The position numbers and the translations under genes are program-made. Under the pieces are notes generated by a model, which saw nothing but the letters and a program-made list of their open reading frames with translations, did not search any database and had not been told where the DNA came from. A DNA stretch of 64,000 bases from Streptomyces xanthophaeus. Its GTDB lineage: Bacteria; Actinomycetota; Actinomycetes; Streptomycetales; Streptomycetaceae. This document shows, one piece after another, positions 25,024 through 33,407 of the stretch; the first letter of the stretch is position 1, and each line of letters opens with the position of its first letter. The stretch lies in NCBI RefSeq assembly GCF_030440515.1, contig NZ_CP076543.1, positions 7,851,001 to 7,915,000 on the forward strand, given 5' to 3'.

Positions 25024-25917
25024 TCAGAAGTGGTACACGCCGAGGTCTCGCACCGTGTCGGCCAGGGCGCGTATGAGGTCGTTCTCGGCTTCGGTCCGCC
25101 AGACCAGGACGAAGTGCAGGGCGGCCATGTCGGGGAGGGGAAGCCACCGGATGTTCGACATGCCCCAGTGCCTGGTGACATGGCCGGGGAAGGTGTGGAT
25201 GATCTCGCCCATGCCGACGTGGCTGATCAGCTCATCGGAGGTGTCCGATGCCGCGGACATGATGCGCTCGATCGGCCGGCCCCGCGGAGTGTAGAAGGGC
25301 AGGTAGCTGTCCTCCCAGTAGTCCGGCAGGCCGTGGGCGGTGCCGTGCGGGAAGTCGGCGAGCACCTCCACCGGTACCGAGTCCCGTTCCGCGAGCCGGT
25401 GGTCGGCGGCCACGGCGAGGATCCGGGAGTCGGTGCACAGCAGCGGCCCGACGGTGAGGTCCGGCTCCTCCACCGGCAGCCATACGACCAGGACGTCCAT
25501 GGCGCCGTTGCGGAGCTGGCCGAACACATCGGTGAAGGTCGCCTGGCGGACCTGGAGCCCCCAGTGCGGGTACCGCGCGCGGAACGCCTTCCAATAGGGG
25601 TGCAGATCGGCGACGTTGAAGGGCATCAGGCTGACACGGAGCTGCGCGGTGATGCCGCGGGCCGCCAGCTGGGCCCGCTCCAGTGACTCGTGCAGGCCCG
25701 CGTAGACCGGTTGCAGATCGTCACGGAACTGGCGGCCGACCTCCGTCAGGCGCACCGTGCGGCTGGTTCGGGCGAACAGCTCGGCCCCGATGCGCCGTTC
25801 CTGCTTCTTGATGGCCTGGCTGACGCGCGCCTGGGACACGTGCAGCCGCTGTGCGGTCCGGCCGAAATGCAGTTCCTCGGCCAGTACCAGGAAGATCTCG
25901 ATGTCCCGCAGCTCCAC
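25024..25917 (-). CDS. LysR-family transcriptional regulator
   Basis: 297 residues. The N-terminal winged helix (LRDIEIFLVLAEELHFGRTAQRLHVSQARVSQAIKKQERRIGAELF) is canonical, with a periplasmic-binding-like effector domain after it. GTG 25915-25917 is the expected family start (VELRDIEIF). A frame open far upstream to 26631 runs into the hemerythrin gene on the other strand and is not real. A perfect palindrome lies 18 bp before the start. The divergent neighbour is a hemerythrin protein followed by a glycosyltransferase-methyltransferase fusion. Confidence 0.88.
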   Translation of the reverse strand: MELRDIEIFLVLAEELHFGRTAQRLHVSQARVSQAIKKQERRIGAELFARTSRTVRLTEVGRQFRDDLQPVYAGLHESLERAQLAARGITAQLRVSLMPFNVADLHPYWKAFRARYPHWGLQVRQATFTDVFGQLRNGAMDVLVVWLPVEEPDLTVGPLLCTDSRILAVAADHRLAERDSVPVEVLADFPHGTAHGLPDYWEDSYLPFYTPRGRPIERIMSAASDTSDELISHVGMGEIIHTFPGHVTRHWGMSNIRWLPLPDMAALHFVLVWRTEAENDLIRALADTVRDLGVYHF

Positions 25918-25934
25918 CGGCCCCCGGCCCTTCG

Positions 25935-25956
25935 TCGATAACCTGGCGGTTATCGA
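25935..25956. promoter_or_regulatory. Perfect palindrome upstream of the LysR gene
   Basis: TCGATAAC and GTTATCGA flank a 6-bp CTGGCG centre. The ATAAC/GTTAT core contains the T-N11-A pattern typical of LysR boxes. It is 18 bp from the regulator start in a divergent region, so autoregulation and control of the rightward genes are likely. Confidence 0.65.
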
Positions 25957-26158
25957 ACCGCGCACAAATGTTCCTTGATCATACGTGCGAGCCGCAAGAT
26001 CTTTGAAGCATGCAGTCACGCGTGCACGAACCCCCATGCGTACGGCCGGACGTGATGAGGCGCCCCGCCGGCGCCTTCGTCCCGTCATCGGCGCGTCGTG
26101 CCTCCAGCCACGTCGCGGCAGTGACCGGTGAGCACGCCGGACCGCACGCGAACCGCTC

Positions 26159-26800
26159 ATGAGCGACGCCTTCGATCTGACCGTGATGTACGCGATGCAC
26201 GACGCCCTGCGCCGGGAACTGGCCCATCTGGACCGGCTCACCACCACCGCGGACCACGACCCGAGGCAGGTGCTGGCCGCCACTGCCGGATGGACGCTGT
26301 TCAAGAAGGCTCTCCATGCCCACCACACGGCCGAGGACGACGCGCTGTGGCCGTCGCTGCGGCGGAACCTGGCCGACCGGCCGAAGGACCTGGCGCTGCT
26401 GGAGGTGATGGAGGCCGAACATGCCGCCATCGCCACGGTGATCCAGGCCATCGACGGCGCGCTGACCGACCCCGGCGCCGACTCGCTGCGGTTGGGCCAG
26501 CTCGCCGACGCGCTGGCCCGCGGCCTGGCAGGCCATCTCGAGCACGAGGAGGGAACGGTGCTCCCACTGGTCCGGCGGGTGCTGACGGCCGAGCAGTGGG
26601 GCCACTTCAGCCGGGTCCAGGCCCGGCACATCGACCAGGACGCACCGCTTCTTCTGCCGTGGCTGCTGGACGGCGCCGACGAACGGACGGCGGCGAGGCT
26701 CCTCGCCCGGCTGCCCGCACCCGCCTACGCCGCCTGCACCGCCCGGTGGATCCCGGCGTATGCCGATCTCGACCGCTGGAGTCCGAGCACCACGGCCTGA
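26159..26800 (+). CDS. Hemerythrin HHE-domain protein
   Basis: 213 residues forming a four-helix bundle. The iron-binding pattern is visible: an early His (MYAMHDAL), HAHHTAEDDALWP, EAEHAAI and HLEHEEGTVLP. These should hold a non-haem diiron site for oxygen, NO or peroxide sensing or scavenging in the cytoplasm. A C-terminal helical extension after residue 160 has no known motif. ATG 26159 lies 242 bp from the divergent LysR gene. The glycosyltransferase fusion starts 115 bp downstream and may be cotranscribed. Confidence 0.84.
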   Translation: MSDAFDLTVMYAMHDALRRELAHLDRLTTTADHDPRQVLAATAGWTLFKKALHAHHTAEDDALWPSLRRNLADRPKDLALLEVMEAEHAAIATVIQAIDGALTDPGADSLRLGQLADALARGLAGHLEHEEGTVLPLVRRVLTAEQWGHFSRVQARHIDQDAPLLLPWLLDGADERTAARLLARLPAPAYAACTARWIPAYADLDRWSPSTTA

Positions 26801-26915
26801 CGCAGCCTCATCACGTACGACCGCCCCGACCACGAAAGCCGTCGGGACCCGCGGCACGACCGGGGTCGTGCGGACCAATCCAGAAATCAGGACCTACGGA
26901 AATGAGAACCACCAC

Positions 26916-28883
26916 ATGCGTGTGTTGTTGATGGCGTACGGATCGCGCGGGGACATCGAGCCGCTCGCCGGACTCGGAGTGCAGCTGCGGGCGCTCGGCG
27001 CGGACGTACGGGTGTGCGCGCCACCGGACTTCGCGGACTTCCTCGACGGCGTCGGCCTGCCGCTGGTGCCGATCGGCTCGCCGGTGCGCGAGATCGTGAA
27101 GGGGGCGGTGACCGGCGAGACGCCGATGCCGGCGGCGGGACTGCCCGAGCGCGCGGCCGCTCTGCTCGCCATGACGTACGAAGCGGTCGCCGCGGCAGCC
27201 GAGGGATGTGACGTGATGGTGGCGACCGGCCTGCTCCCGGCCGCGGCCGGCGCACGGCTGGCAGCCGAGAAGCTGGGTATCCCCTACACATTCGTGGCCT
27301 ACTTCCCGACCTATCTGCCGTCGCCGCACCACGCCCCGTTCGAACGGCCGGGCCGGCCCTTCCCGCCGGAAGTGACCGACAACCAGGCGCTGTGGGACCT
27401 GGACATCGAGAACATGAACGTGCTCTTCGGCGTGGGGCTCAACACCCAGCGGGCGTCGATCGGCCTGCCCCCGGTGGACCACTTCCGCGACTACGTCCTC
27501 ACCGACCGGCCGTGGCTGGCGGCGGACCCGGTCCTGAGCCCGTGGCAGGAGCCGGCGGACCTCGATGTGGTGCAGACCGGCGCGTGGATACGGCCGGATG
27601 AACGCCCGCTCCCGGCCGATCTGGTGGCGTTCTTGGATGCCGGCACGCCACCGGTGTACGTGGGCTTCGGCAGCATTCCCGTGCGCAACGCGCAGGACGT
27701 CGCCAAGGCCGCGATCGAAGCGGTCCGCGCGCAGGGTCGCCGCGTACTCCTCGGGCAGGGCTGGGCGGACCTGGCCCTGATCGACGACGGGGACGACTGC
27801 TTCGCCGTCGGCGAGGTCAACCATCAGCGGTTGTTCGGACGCGTGGCTGCCGTCGTGCACCACGGCGGTGCGGGTACGACGACGACGGCCGCCCGGGCCG
27901 GCGCTCCGCAGGTGGTGGTACCCCAGATGGCGGACCAGCCGTACTGGGCCGGCCGCGTGGCCGAGCTGGGCATCGGCGTGGCCCACGACGGCCCGACCCC
28001 GACCTTCGAGTCCTTGTCGGCCGCGCTCAGGACAGCCCTGGACCCGGACGTCGGCAGCCGGGCGAAGGCCGTCGCCGGCACGATCGGCACCGACGGCACG
28101 GCGGTGGCCGCGAAGCTGCTCCTCGACACGGGGCACGCCGCGCCGATGAGCCGCGAGCAGATCTCCGCGATCGCCCATGCCGGCCACCCGATCAAGTCCC
28201 CGCTCGCCGACGACTCGGTCGTCCGACTGCTCGAACACGGCCTCCCGCGCGGCGACGAGCGCGTGCTCGACCTCGGATGCGGCACGGCGGAATGGCTCCT
28301 GCGCGCCCTGGAGACGCGCCCGCACCTGTACGCCGAGGGCGTCGACGTCTCCGAGGTCTCCGTGACCCAGGCCCGCCGGGCCGCGAGCGAACGCGGGGTC
28401 GACGAGCGGTTGGTTCTCCACCGGCAGGAGGCCGCGGAATTCGTCTCCCCGCAGCCGTTCGACCTGGTGATCAGCATCGGCGCCGCGCACGCCTTCGGTG
28501 GCCTCCTCCCCACCCTCTCGGCTGCCCGGGAACACCTGGCTCCCGGGGGCCGCGTGCTGATCGGTGAGTCGTTCTGGGACCGCGCCCCTTCACCTGAGGC
28601 CGTCGAGATGTTCGGTGAACTCGCCGACCTGGCGACCACGGTGGACCAAGTCGTCGCCGCCGGATGGACCCCTGTCCACGCCCATGCCAGCACCCGCGCC
28701 GAACTGGACGCCTACGAGTGGGCCTGCTGGGGTTCGCTGGCCGCGTGGGCCCTGGACCACCCTGACGATCCGGCCGCCGCGCAGGCACTGGAGACCGCCA
28801 ATGCCGCACGTTCGGAGTGGCTGCACGGCTACCGGGACAGCTTCGGCTTCCTCTGCCTGGTCCTGCGCCGGACCTCGGAATGA
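26916..28883 (+). CDS. Glycosyltransferase GT1 fused to a SAM-dependent methyltransferase
   Basis: 655 residues in one uninterrupted frame. Residues 1-405 are a GT-B glycosyltransferase of the sterol/macrolide type: RVLLMAYGSRGDIEP at the start, the donor-binding HHGGAGTTT at 315-323 and DQPYWA at 340-345. From Met411 a class I methyltransferase begins (LDLGCGTAEW at 451-460) and runs to the end. Met411 has no ribosome site, so a true fusion is favoured over two genes. A free paralogue of the second half lies at 63484-64000. A product that is both glycosylated and methylated is implied. The stop overlaps a possible start of the hydrolase gene. Confidence 0.88.
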   Translation: MRVLLMAYGSRGDIEPLAGLGVQLRALGADVRVCAPPDFADFLDGVGLPLVPIGSPVREIVKGAVTGETPMPAAGLPERAAALLAMTYEAVAAAAEGCDVMVATGLLPAAAGARLAAEKLGIPYTFVAYFPTYLPSPHHAPFERPGRPFPPEVTDNQALWDLDIENMNVLFGVGLNTQRASIGLPPVDHFRDYVLTDRPWLAADPVLSPWQEPADLDVVQTGAWIRPDERPLPADLVAFLDAGTPPVYVGFGSIPVRNAQDVAKAAIEAVRAQGRRVLLGQGWADLALIDDGDDCFAVGEVNHQRLFGRVAAVVHHGGAGTTTTAARAGAPQVVVPQMADQPYWAGRVAELGIGVAHDGPTPTFESLSAALRTALDPDVGSRAKAVAGTIGTDGTAVAAKLLLDTGHAAPMSREQISAIAHAGHPIKSPLADDSVVRLLEHGLPRGDERVLDLGCGTAEWLLRALETRPHLYAEGVDVSEVSVTQARRAASERGVDERLVLHRQEAAEFVSPQPFDLVISIGAAHAFGGLLPTLSAAREHLAPGGRVLIGESFWDRAPSPEAVEMFGELADLATTVDQVVAAGWTPVHAHASTRAELDAYEWACWGSLAAWALDHPDDPAAAQALETANAARSEWLHGYRDSFGFLCLVLRRTSE

Positions 28884-28897
28884 AAGCGAGTACACCG

Positions 28898-29767
28898 ATG
28901 CAACCTACGTTCGTACTGGTCCACGGAGCCTTCGCGAACTCCTTCTCCTTCGCGCCCCTCCAGGCCGAACTCGGCCTCCTCGGGCATCGATCGGTCGCCG
29001 TCGACCTGCCCGGCCACGGCTTCCGGGCGACCTTCACCCGTGCCTATCAGGCACCGCAGGACCCCGAGGGACTCGCCACCGCGCCCGGCTCGATCAAAGG
29101 CGTCACGCTGGCCGACAACGTCGCGCACCTGATCGGGATCCTCGAACGGGCCAAGCGGAACGGTCCCGTGATCCTCGTCGCCCACAGCCGGGGCGGCATC
29201 ACGGCCACGGCCGCGGCCAACGCACGCCCGGATCTGATCGACCGCATCGTCTACGTCTCGGCCTGGTGCCCGGTCCGGCTCGACGTCGGTGACTACTACG
29301 CCGAGCCGGAGATGGCCGGGGTCGACCCCGCAGCCTTCGCTTCGGCACTGGCAGGGAACCCCGCCGAGCTCGGGCTGCTCCGTGTCAACTTCCGCACGGC
29401 GAACCCCGGGCCGCTCGCCGCGTTCAAGGCGACCTTCTTCGCCGACGGCACCGACGAGCAGTTCCTGACGTTCCTGAACACCTTCCAGCCGGACGAGAAC
29501 CTGGACGTCGGCGGCTCCGCCGACCGGGCACAGGCCGCGACCTGGGGCCGCATCCCGAAGACCTACATCCGCCTGGCCGACGACGCGAGCCTGCCCCTCG
29601 CCCTGCAGGACCGGCTGATCCGCGAGGGCGACGAGCTGACGCCCGACAACCCCTACGACGTCCGCACGCTGGCGGGCAGTCACCTCATGTGGCTGGTCGA
29701 CCCGGCCCCGGCGGCGCGCACCCTGGGCGAACTCGCCATGCTCCCGGCCCCGTCCGCCCGGGCGTGA
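28898..29767 (+). CDS. Alpha/beta-hydrolase
   Basis: 289 residues. FVLVHGAFANSFSF holds the oxyanion loop, AHSRGG carries the nucleophile Ser97 and GSHLMWLVDP the catalytic His near residue 262. It resembles the esterase/salicylate-esterase-like group acting on small molecules. ATG 28898 follows AAAGCGAG. An in-frame ATG at 28880 overlaps the previous stop (ATGA), so the gene is coupled to the glycosyltransferase-methyltransferase fusion and probably acts on the same product. Confidence 0.85.
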   Translation: MQPTFVLVHGAFANSFSFAPLQAELGLLGHRSVAVDLPGHGFRATFTRAYQAPQDPEGLATAPGSIKGVTLADNVAHLIGILERAKRNGPVILVAHSRGGITATAAANARPDLIDRIVYVSAWCPVRLDVGDYYAEPEMAGVDPAAFASALAGNPAELGLLRVNFRTANPGPLAAFKATFFADGTDEQFLTFLNTFQPDENLDVGGSADRAQAATWGRIPKTYIRLADDASLPLALQDRLIREGDELTPDNPYDVRTLAGSHLMWLVDPAPAARTLGELAMLPAPSARA

Positions 29768-29773
29768 CGGGAA

Positions 29774-29877
29774 CCGGGTGACCTGTTGGGCGGACCGCTC
29801 GATGCGGTTCGCCCGGGCGGCCGTCCCGCCCCCGGTGAACGGGGGTGGGGCGGGGCGGCCGCCGGACGGTCACCCGG
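29774..29877. terminator. Nested bidirectional hairpin between convergent genes
   Basis: CCGGGTGACC (29774-29783) is inverted exactly as GGTCACCCGG (29868-29877). Inside it the C-rich 29818-29840 faces the G-rich 29841-29860, giving a second stem. It separates the hydrolase and EF-G genes, which converge here. Confidence 0.6.
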
Positions 29878-29880
29878 CGG

Positions 29881-31956
29881 TCAGCGGACCGGCAGGGTCC
29901 CCGCGACCGAGGCCGGAACCGGTGCGAGACCGGCCGGCCGGGTGGTGAAGGTGCCCCGCCCCTGCGTCCGGCCGCGCAGCCGGGACGCGTAGCCGAACAG
30001 CTCGGCCAGCGGCACGGCCGCCGTGATCACGGCGGTCCCGGCCTCGGCCGTGGAACCGGAGACCCGGCCGCGGCGGGCCGCGAGATCGCCCAGAACGCCA
30101 CCGACGCCGTCCTCCGGAACCGTCACTATGACCTCGGCGAGCGGTTCCAGGAGCTCCATCGAGCACAGGCGCAGGGCCTCGCGCAGCCCGAACCGGCCCG
30201 CCGCGCGGAACGCCATCTCCGAGGAGTCCTTGGAGTGGGTCGCCCCGTCGGTGAGCGTGACCCGCAGCCCCGTCACCGGGAACCCGCCGAGCGGCCCCTC
30301 GGCGAGCGCGTCCCGGCAGCCGGCCTCCACGGCGCGCGCGAACTCCTGCGGTACGCGTCCGCCGACGACCGCCGACCGGAACGCGAAGCAGGGCTCCTCC
30401 AGCGGCTCGACGTCGAGGACGATGTGCGCGAACTGGCCTGCGCCGCCGTCCTGTTTGACGTGCCGGTGGACGAGGCCGCTGACCCCGCGCACGACGGTCT
30501 CCCGGTAGGAGACCTGCGGCCGGCCGACGACGACCTCCACCCCGTGACCGCTGCGGATCTTCTCCACCGCGACCTCCAGGTGCAGCTCGCCCATGCCCGA
30601 CAGCACGGTCTGGCCGCTCTCCGCGTCGGACCGCACCACCAGCGACGGATCCTCCTCGGCGAGCCGGGCCAGCGCCGCCGAGAGCCGGCCCGTGTCGCTG
30701 CCCCGCCGGGCCTCGACCGCGACCGACACCACCGGCTCGGCCACCGAAGGCGGTTCGAGGACCAGCGGGGCGCCCGGCGCGCACAGGGTCGTGCCCGCCC
30801 GGGCGGCCTTCAGCCCGATCACCGCGACGATGTCACCGGCCACCGCCTCCTCCCGTTCCTCGTGCCGGTCGGCCTGGACCCGCAGGATCCGGCCGACCCG
30901 CTCCGTACGGCCCGTGGCCGCGTCCAGTACCGTCGCGCCCTTGCGCAGGGTGCCCGCGTAGACCCGCAGGTACGTGAGCCGCCCGGTCGCCGTCGCCGTC
31001 ACCTTGAAGGCGAGCGCCGTGAACGGCTCCGCCGGGTCGGGGGCGCGCTCCTGCTCCACGCCGTCCTCCACCAGCCCCCGTACCGGAGGCATGTCGGAGG
31101 GCGACGGCAGGTACGCGAGGACCGCGTCCAGCAGCGGCTCGATCCCGCGGTTGCGGTACGCCGATCCGCACAGCACCACGACACCTTCCCCGCGCAGCGT
31201 CAGCTCCCGCAGGGCGCGGACCAGGGTCCGCTCCGTCAGGGCCGAGGCCGAGCAGAACTCCTCCAGGGCGTCGGCGTGCAGCTCCGCCACCGTCTCCTCC
31301 AAGAGCCGGCGGCGCCGGGCCGCCTCCTCCCGCAGCGGCTCGGGGACCGGACCCACCTGGTAGCCGTCGGAGCCGGACCGCCAGTGCAGCGAGCGCATCG
31401 CCAGCAGGTCGACGACGCCGGAGAACGAGCCCTCCGCTCCGATGGGCAGCTGTACCACCAGCGGAACGACGCCCAGACGCTCGCGGATCGACGCGACCGC
31501 CGTGTCGAGGTCGGCGCCCGCCCGGTCCAGCTTGTTGACGAACGCGATCCGGGGCACACCGTGCCGGTCGGCCTGCCGCCACACCGTCTCGCTCTGCGGT
31601 TCGACCCCGGCGACGGCGTCGAACACCGCGACCGCCCCGTCCAGCACCCGCAGGGAACGTTCGACCTCGTCGGAGAAGTCCACGTGCCCCGGGGTGTCGA
31701 TCAGGTTGACGCGATGACCGCCCCAGGCGCAGCTCACGGCCGCGGCGAAGATGGTGATGCCACGATCGCGTTCCTGGGGGTCGTAGTCGGTGACGGTGGT
31801 GCCGTGATGGACCTCGCCGCGCTGGTGGATGGCACCGGTCGCGAAGAGGATCCGTTCGGTGACGGTGGTCTTGCCGGCGTCGACGTGGGCGAGGATGCCC
31901 AGATTGCGGACGGCGGCGGGGGAAGTCGTGGTGCGGGGCTGCCTGTTGGCGCGCAT
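29881..31956 (-). CDS. Elongation factor G paralogue
   Basis: 691-residue translational GTPase. G1 AHVDAGKTT is at 23-31, the switch I RGITI follows, then G3 DTPGH and G4 NKLD. The domain IV tip keeps the SSEMAF pattern of EF-G. Compared with housekeeping EF-G, the switch and domain II sequences are diverged, more like the second EF-G or ribosomal-protection type copies found in actinomycetes. No str-operon neighbours (rpsL, rpsG, tuf) are present, supporting a paralogue. It is preceded by a leader peptide and a hairpin. It may act in ribosome recycling or antibiotic protection; this is inference. Confidence 0.85.
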   Translation of the reverse strand: MRANRQPRTTTSPAAVRNLGILAHVDAGKTTVTERILFATGAIHQRGEVHHGTTVTDYDPQERDRGITIFAAAVSCAWGGHRVNLIDTPGHVDFSDEVERSLRVLDGAVAVFDAVAGVEPQSETVWRQADRHGVPRIAFVNKLDRAGADLDTAVASIRERLGVVPLVVQLPIGAEGSFSGVVDLLAMRSLHWRSGSDGYQVGPVPEPLREEAARRRRLLEETVAELHADALEEFCSASALTERTLVRALRELTLRGEGVVVLCGSAYRNRGIEPLLDAVLAYLPSPSDMPPVRGLVEDGVEQERAPDPAEPFTALAFKVTATATGRLTYLRVYAGTLRKGATVLDAATGRTERVGRILRVQADRHEEREEAVAGDIVAVIGLKAARAGTTLCAPGAPLVLEPPSVAEPVVSVAVEARRGSDTGRLSAALARLAEEDPSLVVRSDAESGQTVLSGMGELHLEVAVEKIRSGHGVEVVVGRPQVSYRETVVRGVSGLVHRHVKQDGGAGQFAHIVLDVEPLEEPCFAFRSAVVGGRVPQEFARAVEAGCRDALAEGPLGGFPVTGLRVTLTDGATHSKDSSEMAFRAAGRFGLREALRLCSMELLEPLAEVIVTVPEDGVGGVLGDLAARRGRVSGSTAEAGTAVITAAVPLAELFGYASRLRGRTQGRGTFTTRPAGLAPVPASVAGTLPVR

Positions 31957-32059
31957 GGCCCGAGGCCTTTCGAGTGTGCTGAGGAAGAGGGCGGCGCGAT
32001 TCCCCGAAGTCGCCCCGGTCCGTCCGCGCGGCCGCAGCGCAGAGCGGCGCCGCCGACCC

Positions 32060-32078
32060 GCCCGGAGGGAGTCCGGGC
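32060..32078 (-). promoter_or_regulatory. Leader hairpin upstream of the EF-G paralogue
   Basis: GCCCGG and CCGGGC pair over a 7-nt loop, 60 nt after the leader-peptide stop and 104 nt before the EF-G start. It could be part of an attenuator with the leader peptide at 32138-32257. Confidence 0.4.
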
Positions 32079-32137
32079 AGGAGGACGTACGCGCCCATGG
32101 GCATACGGGTGTACGGAAGGCAGGAGGGGGCGGAACC

Positions 32138-32257
32138 CTAGAAGTGGGTCACGGGCATACGGTGACGGCCGCGCAGCCGGCACCGCCCGCTGCGAGACAC
32201 CGGGATCACGTCGTACCGGGTCGGGGGAGCGAAGGCGGCGGTGCGGTACGTGCACAT
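32138..32257 (-). CDS. Candidate 39-residue leader peptide of the EF-G paralogue
   Basis: A short frame begins at ATG 32257 with AAGGGGAG 6 nt upstream, a better ribosome site than many real genes nearby, and ends at TAG 32138. The product is basic and Arg-rich, starting MCTYRTAAF and ending RMPVTHF. It precedes a stem-loop and the EF-G paralogue on the same strand by 181 bp. No family recognised. A regulatory leader sensing ribosome stalling is inference; a free small protein is the alternative. Confidence 0.5.
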   Translation of the reverse strand: MCTYRTAAFAPPTRYDVIPVSRSGRCRLRGRHRMPVTHF

Positions 32258-32469
32258 GGCGCAGCTCCCCTTCTCTTCACTCGGCATCAGGCGCGCGGTG
32301 CCCTGTCGGCAGCGCGTACAGCGAGTCTAGTGATCGCGTCCTGCCGGGGCACCGGGTTTTCCCGCGCCTGCCACGGGCGGGCGAGAGCGGCGATGTCGGA
32401 CAGGACGTGTACTGTGAGTGACGTACTGCTACTTAAAGTGATCGCTCGGTTGCGTCCGTGGGAGTCGTC

Positions 32470-33360
32470 GTGTCCATGCTGCTGATCAGAGGGTCGTTCC
32501 GGGTGAACGGCGGAGCCAAGCCGGACGGGGACACCATCCCCTTCATCCCGGACGACGTGGCGGACTGGAAACTCGTGCCAGGGTGCACCGGGGTCCTGCC
32601 CAAGGCGGACGGCCGTGTCTCCGTACGGCTGGAGGGCATCGACGCGCTGGAGACCCACTACACCAACGGCAGTTACGGGCCGGAGCGGCACCAGCCGCTC
32701 ACGTTCGCGCGCGAGGCCGCCGATGCCCTGCTGACCTGGCTCCAGTTCACCAGCATCCAGTGGCACGACGACGGGACGGTCACCACCACCCCCGACACAG
32801 TGCCCGGCTACATCCTCACCAGCGGCACGGACATGTTCGGCCGCTGCGTGGCCCTGGTCGGCCGGGGTATCCCGTTCGCGTACAGCGGTTATCAGGTCGA
32901 CGTCGACAAGAAGAGGCTGGAGCGGACCGCCAATCACCACCTGCTCTCGCTCGGCCTGGTCTACCCGACCTTCTACGAGGGCCTTGCTGTTGACCTGCGG
33001 GACGCTCTCAAGGCCGTCGCCCTGGAGGCGAAGGAGCACACCCCGCCGAAGGGACTGTGGGCGAAGGACGTGACGGTCGAGGGGGCGGAGATCGACGGCA
33101 TCAAATCGATCACGAACGACGACACCGGCGTGGTGATCCTCCCCAAGCTGTTCCGCCGGCTGAAGGACTACTTCGACTTCGACCCGGAGAACTGCTCGCT
33201 GGCCTGTTTCCCCGCCTTCCTGGCCGCGGGCGAGGACAAGTTCCGCATCCTGCCCGGCGACGAGGTCCTCACCGGTCTGCACCGGGTGGTCGAGATCACG
33301 GACGACCAGATCCTGCGGATGACCCACCCCAGCGAGGACATCCTCTTCGTGAACGGGTGA
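32470..33360 (+). CDS. Staphylococcal-nuclease-type (TNase) family protein
   Basis: 296 residues. The SNase active site is complete: Asp19/Asp21 in KPDGDT, Arg53-Leu-Glu-Gly-Ile-Asp58-Ala-Leu-Glu61, and the second Arg in DMFGRCVALV. A 60-residue insertion separates these elements. The C-terminal 120 residues have no recognised motif. There is no signal peptide, so it should act in the cytoplasm, unlike secreted thermonucleases. GTG 32470 with GGGAG 5 nt upstream is favoured; the frame also opens at 32458. It is divergent from the EF-G leader. Confidence 0.78.
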   Translation: MSMLLIRGSFRVNGGAKPDGDTIPFIPDDVADWKLVPGCTGVLPKADGRVSVRLEGIDALETHYTNGSYGPERHQPLTFAREAADALLTWLQFTSIQWHDDGTVTTTPDTVPGYILTSGTDMFGRCVALVGRGIPFAYSGYQVDVDKKRLERTANHHLLSLGLVYPTFYEGLAVDLRDALKAVALEAKEHTPPKGLWAKDVTVEGAEIDGIKSITNDDTGVVILPKLFRRLKDYFDFDPENCSLACFPAFLAAGEDKFRILPGDEVLTGLHRVVEITDDQILRMTHPSEDILFVNG

Positions 33361-33374
33361 ACGGGTGAACGGGT
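33351..33374. repeat. Three tandem copies of an 8-bp unit at a gene end
   Basis: GAACGGGT is repeated three times head to tail, overlapping the stop codon of the nuclease gene. The period is not a multiple of three, but the first unit already contains the stop. Confidence 0.8.
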
Positions 33375-33407
33375 GGCACCCCGGACGGGCCGGCCGCCCC
33401 GGTCCCG

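Noticed and set aside
28146..28148. Separate start for the methyltransferase half of the fusion
   Set aside because: The ATG is in frame but has no ribosome site, and no stop separates it from the glycosyltransferase, so one gene is called.
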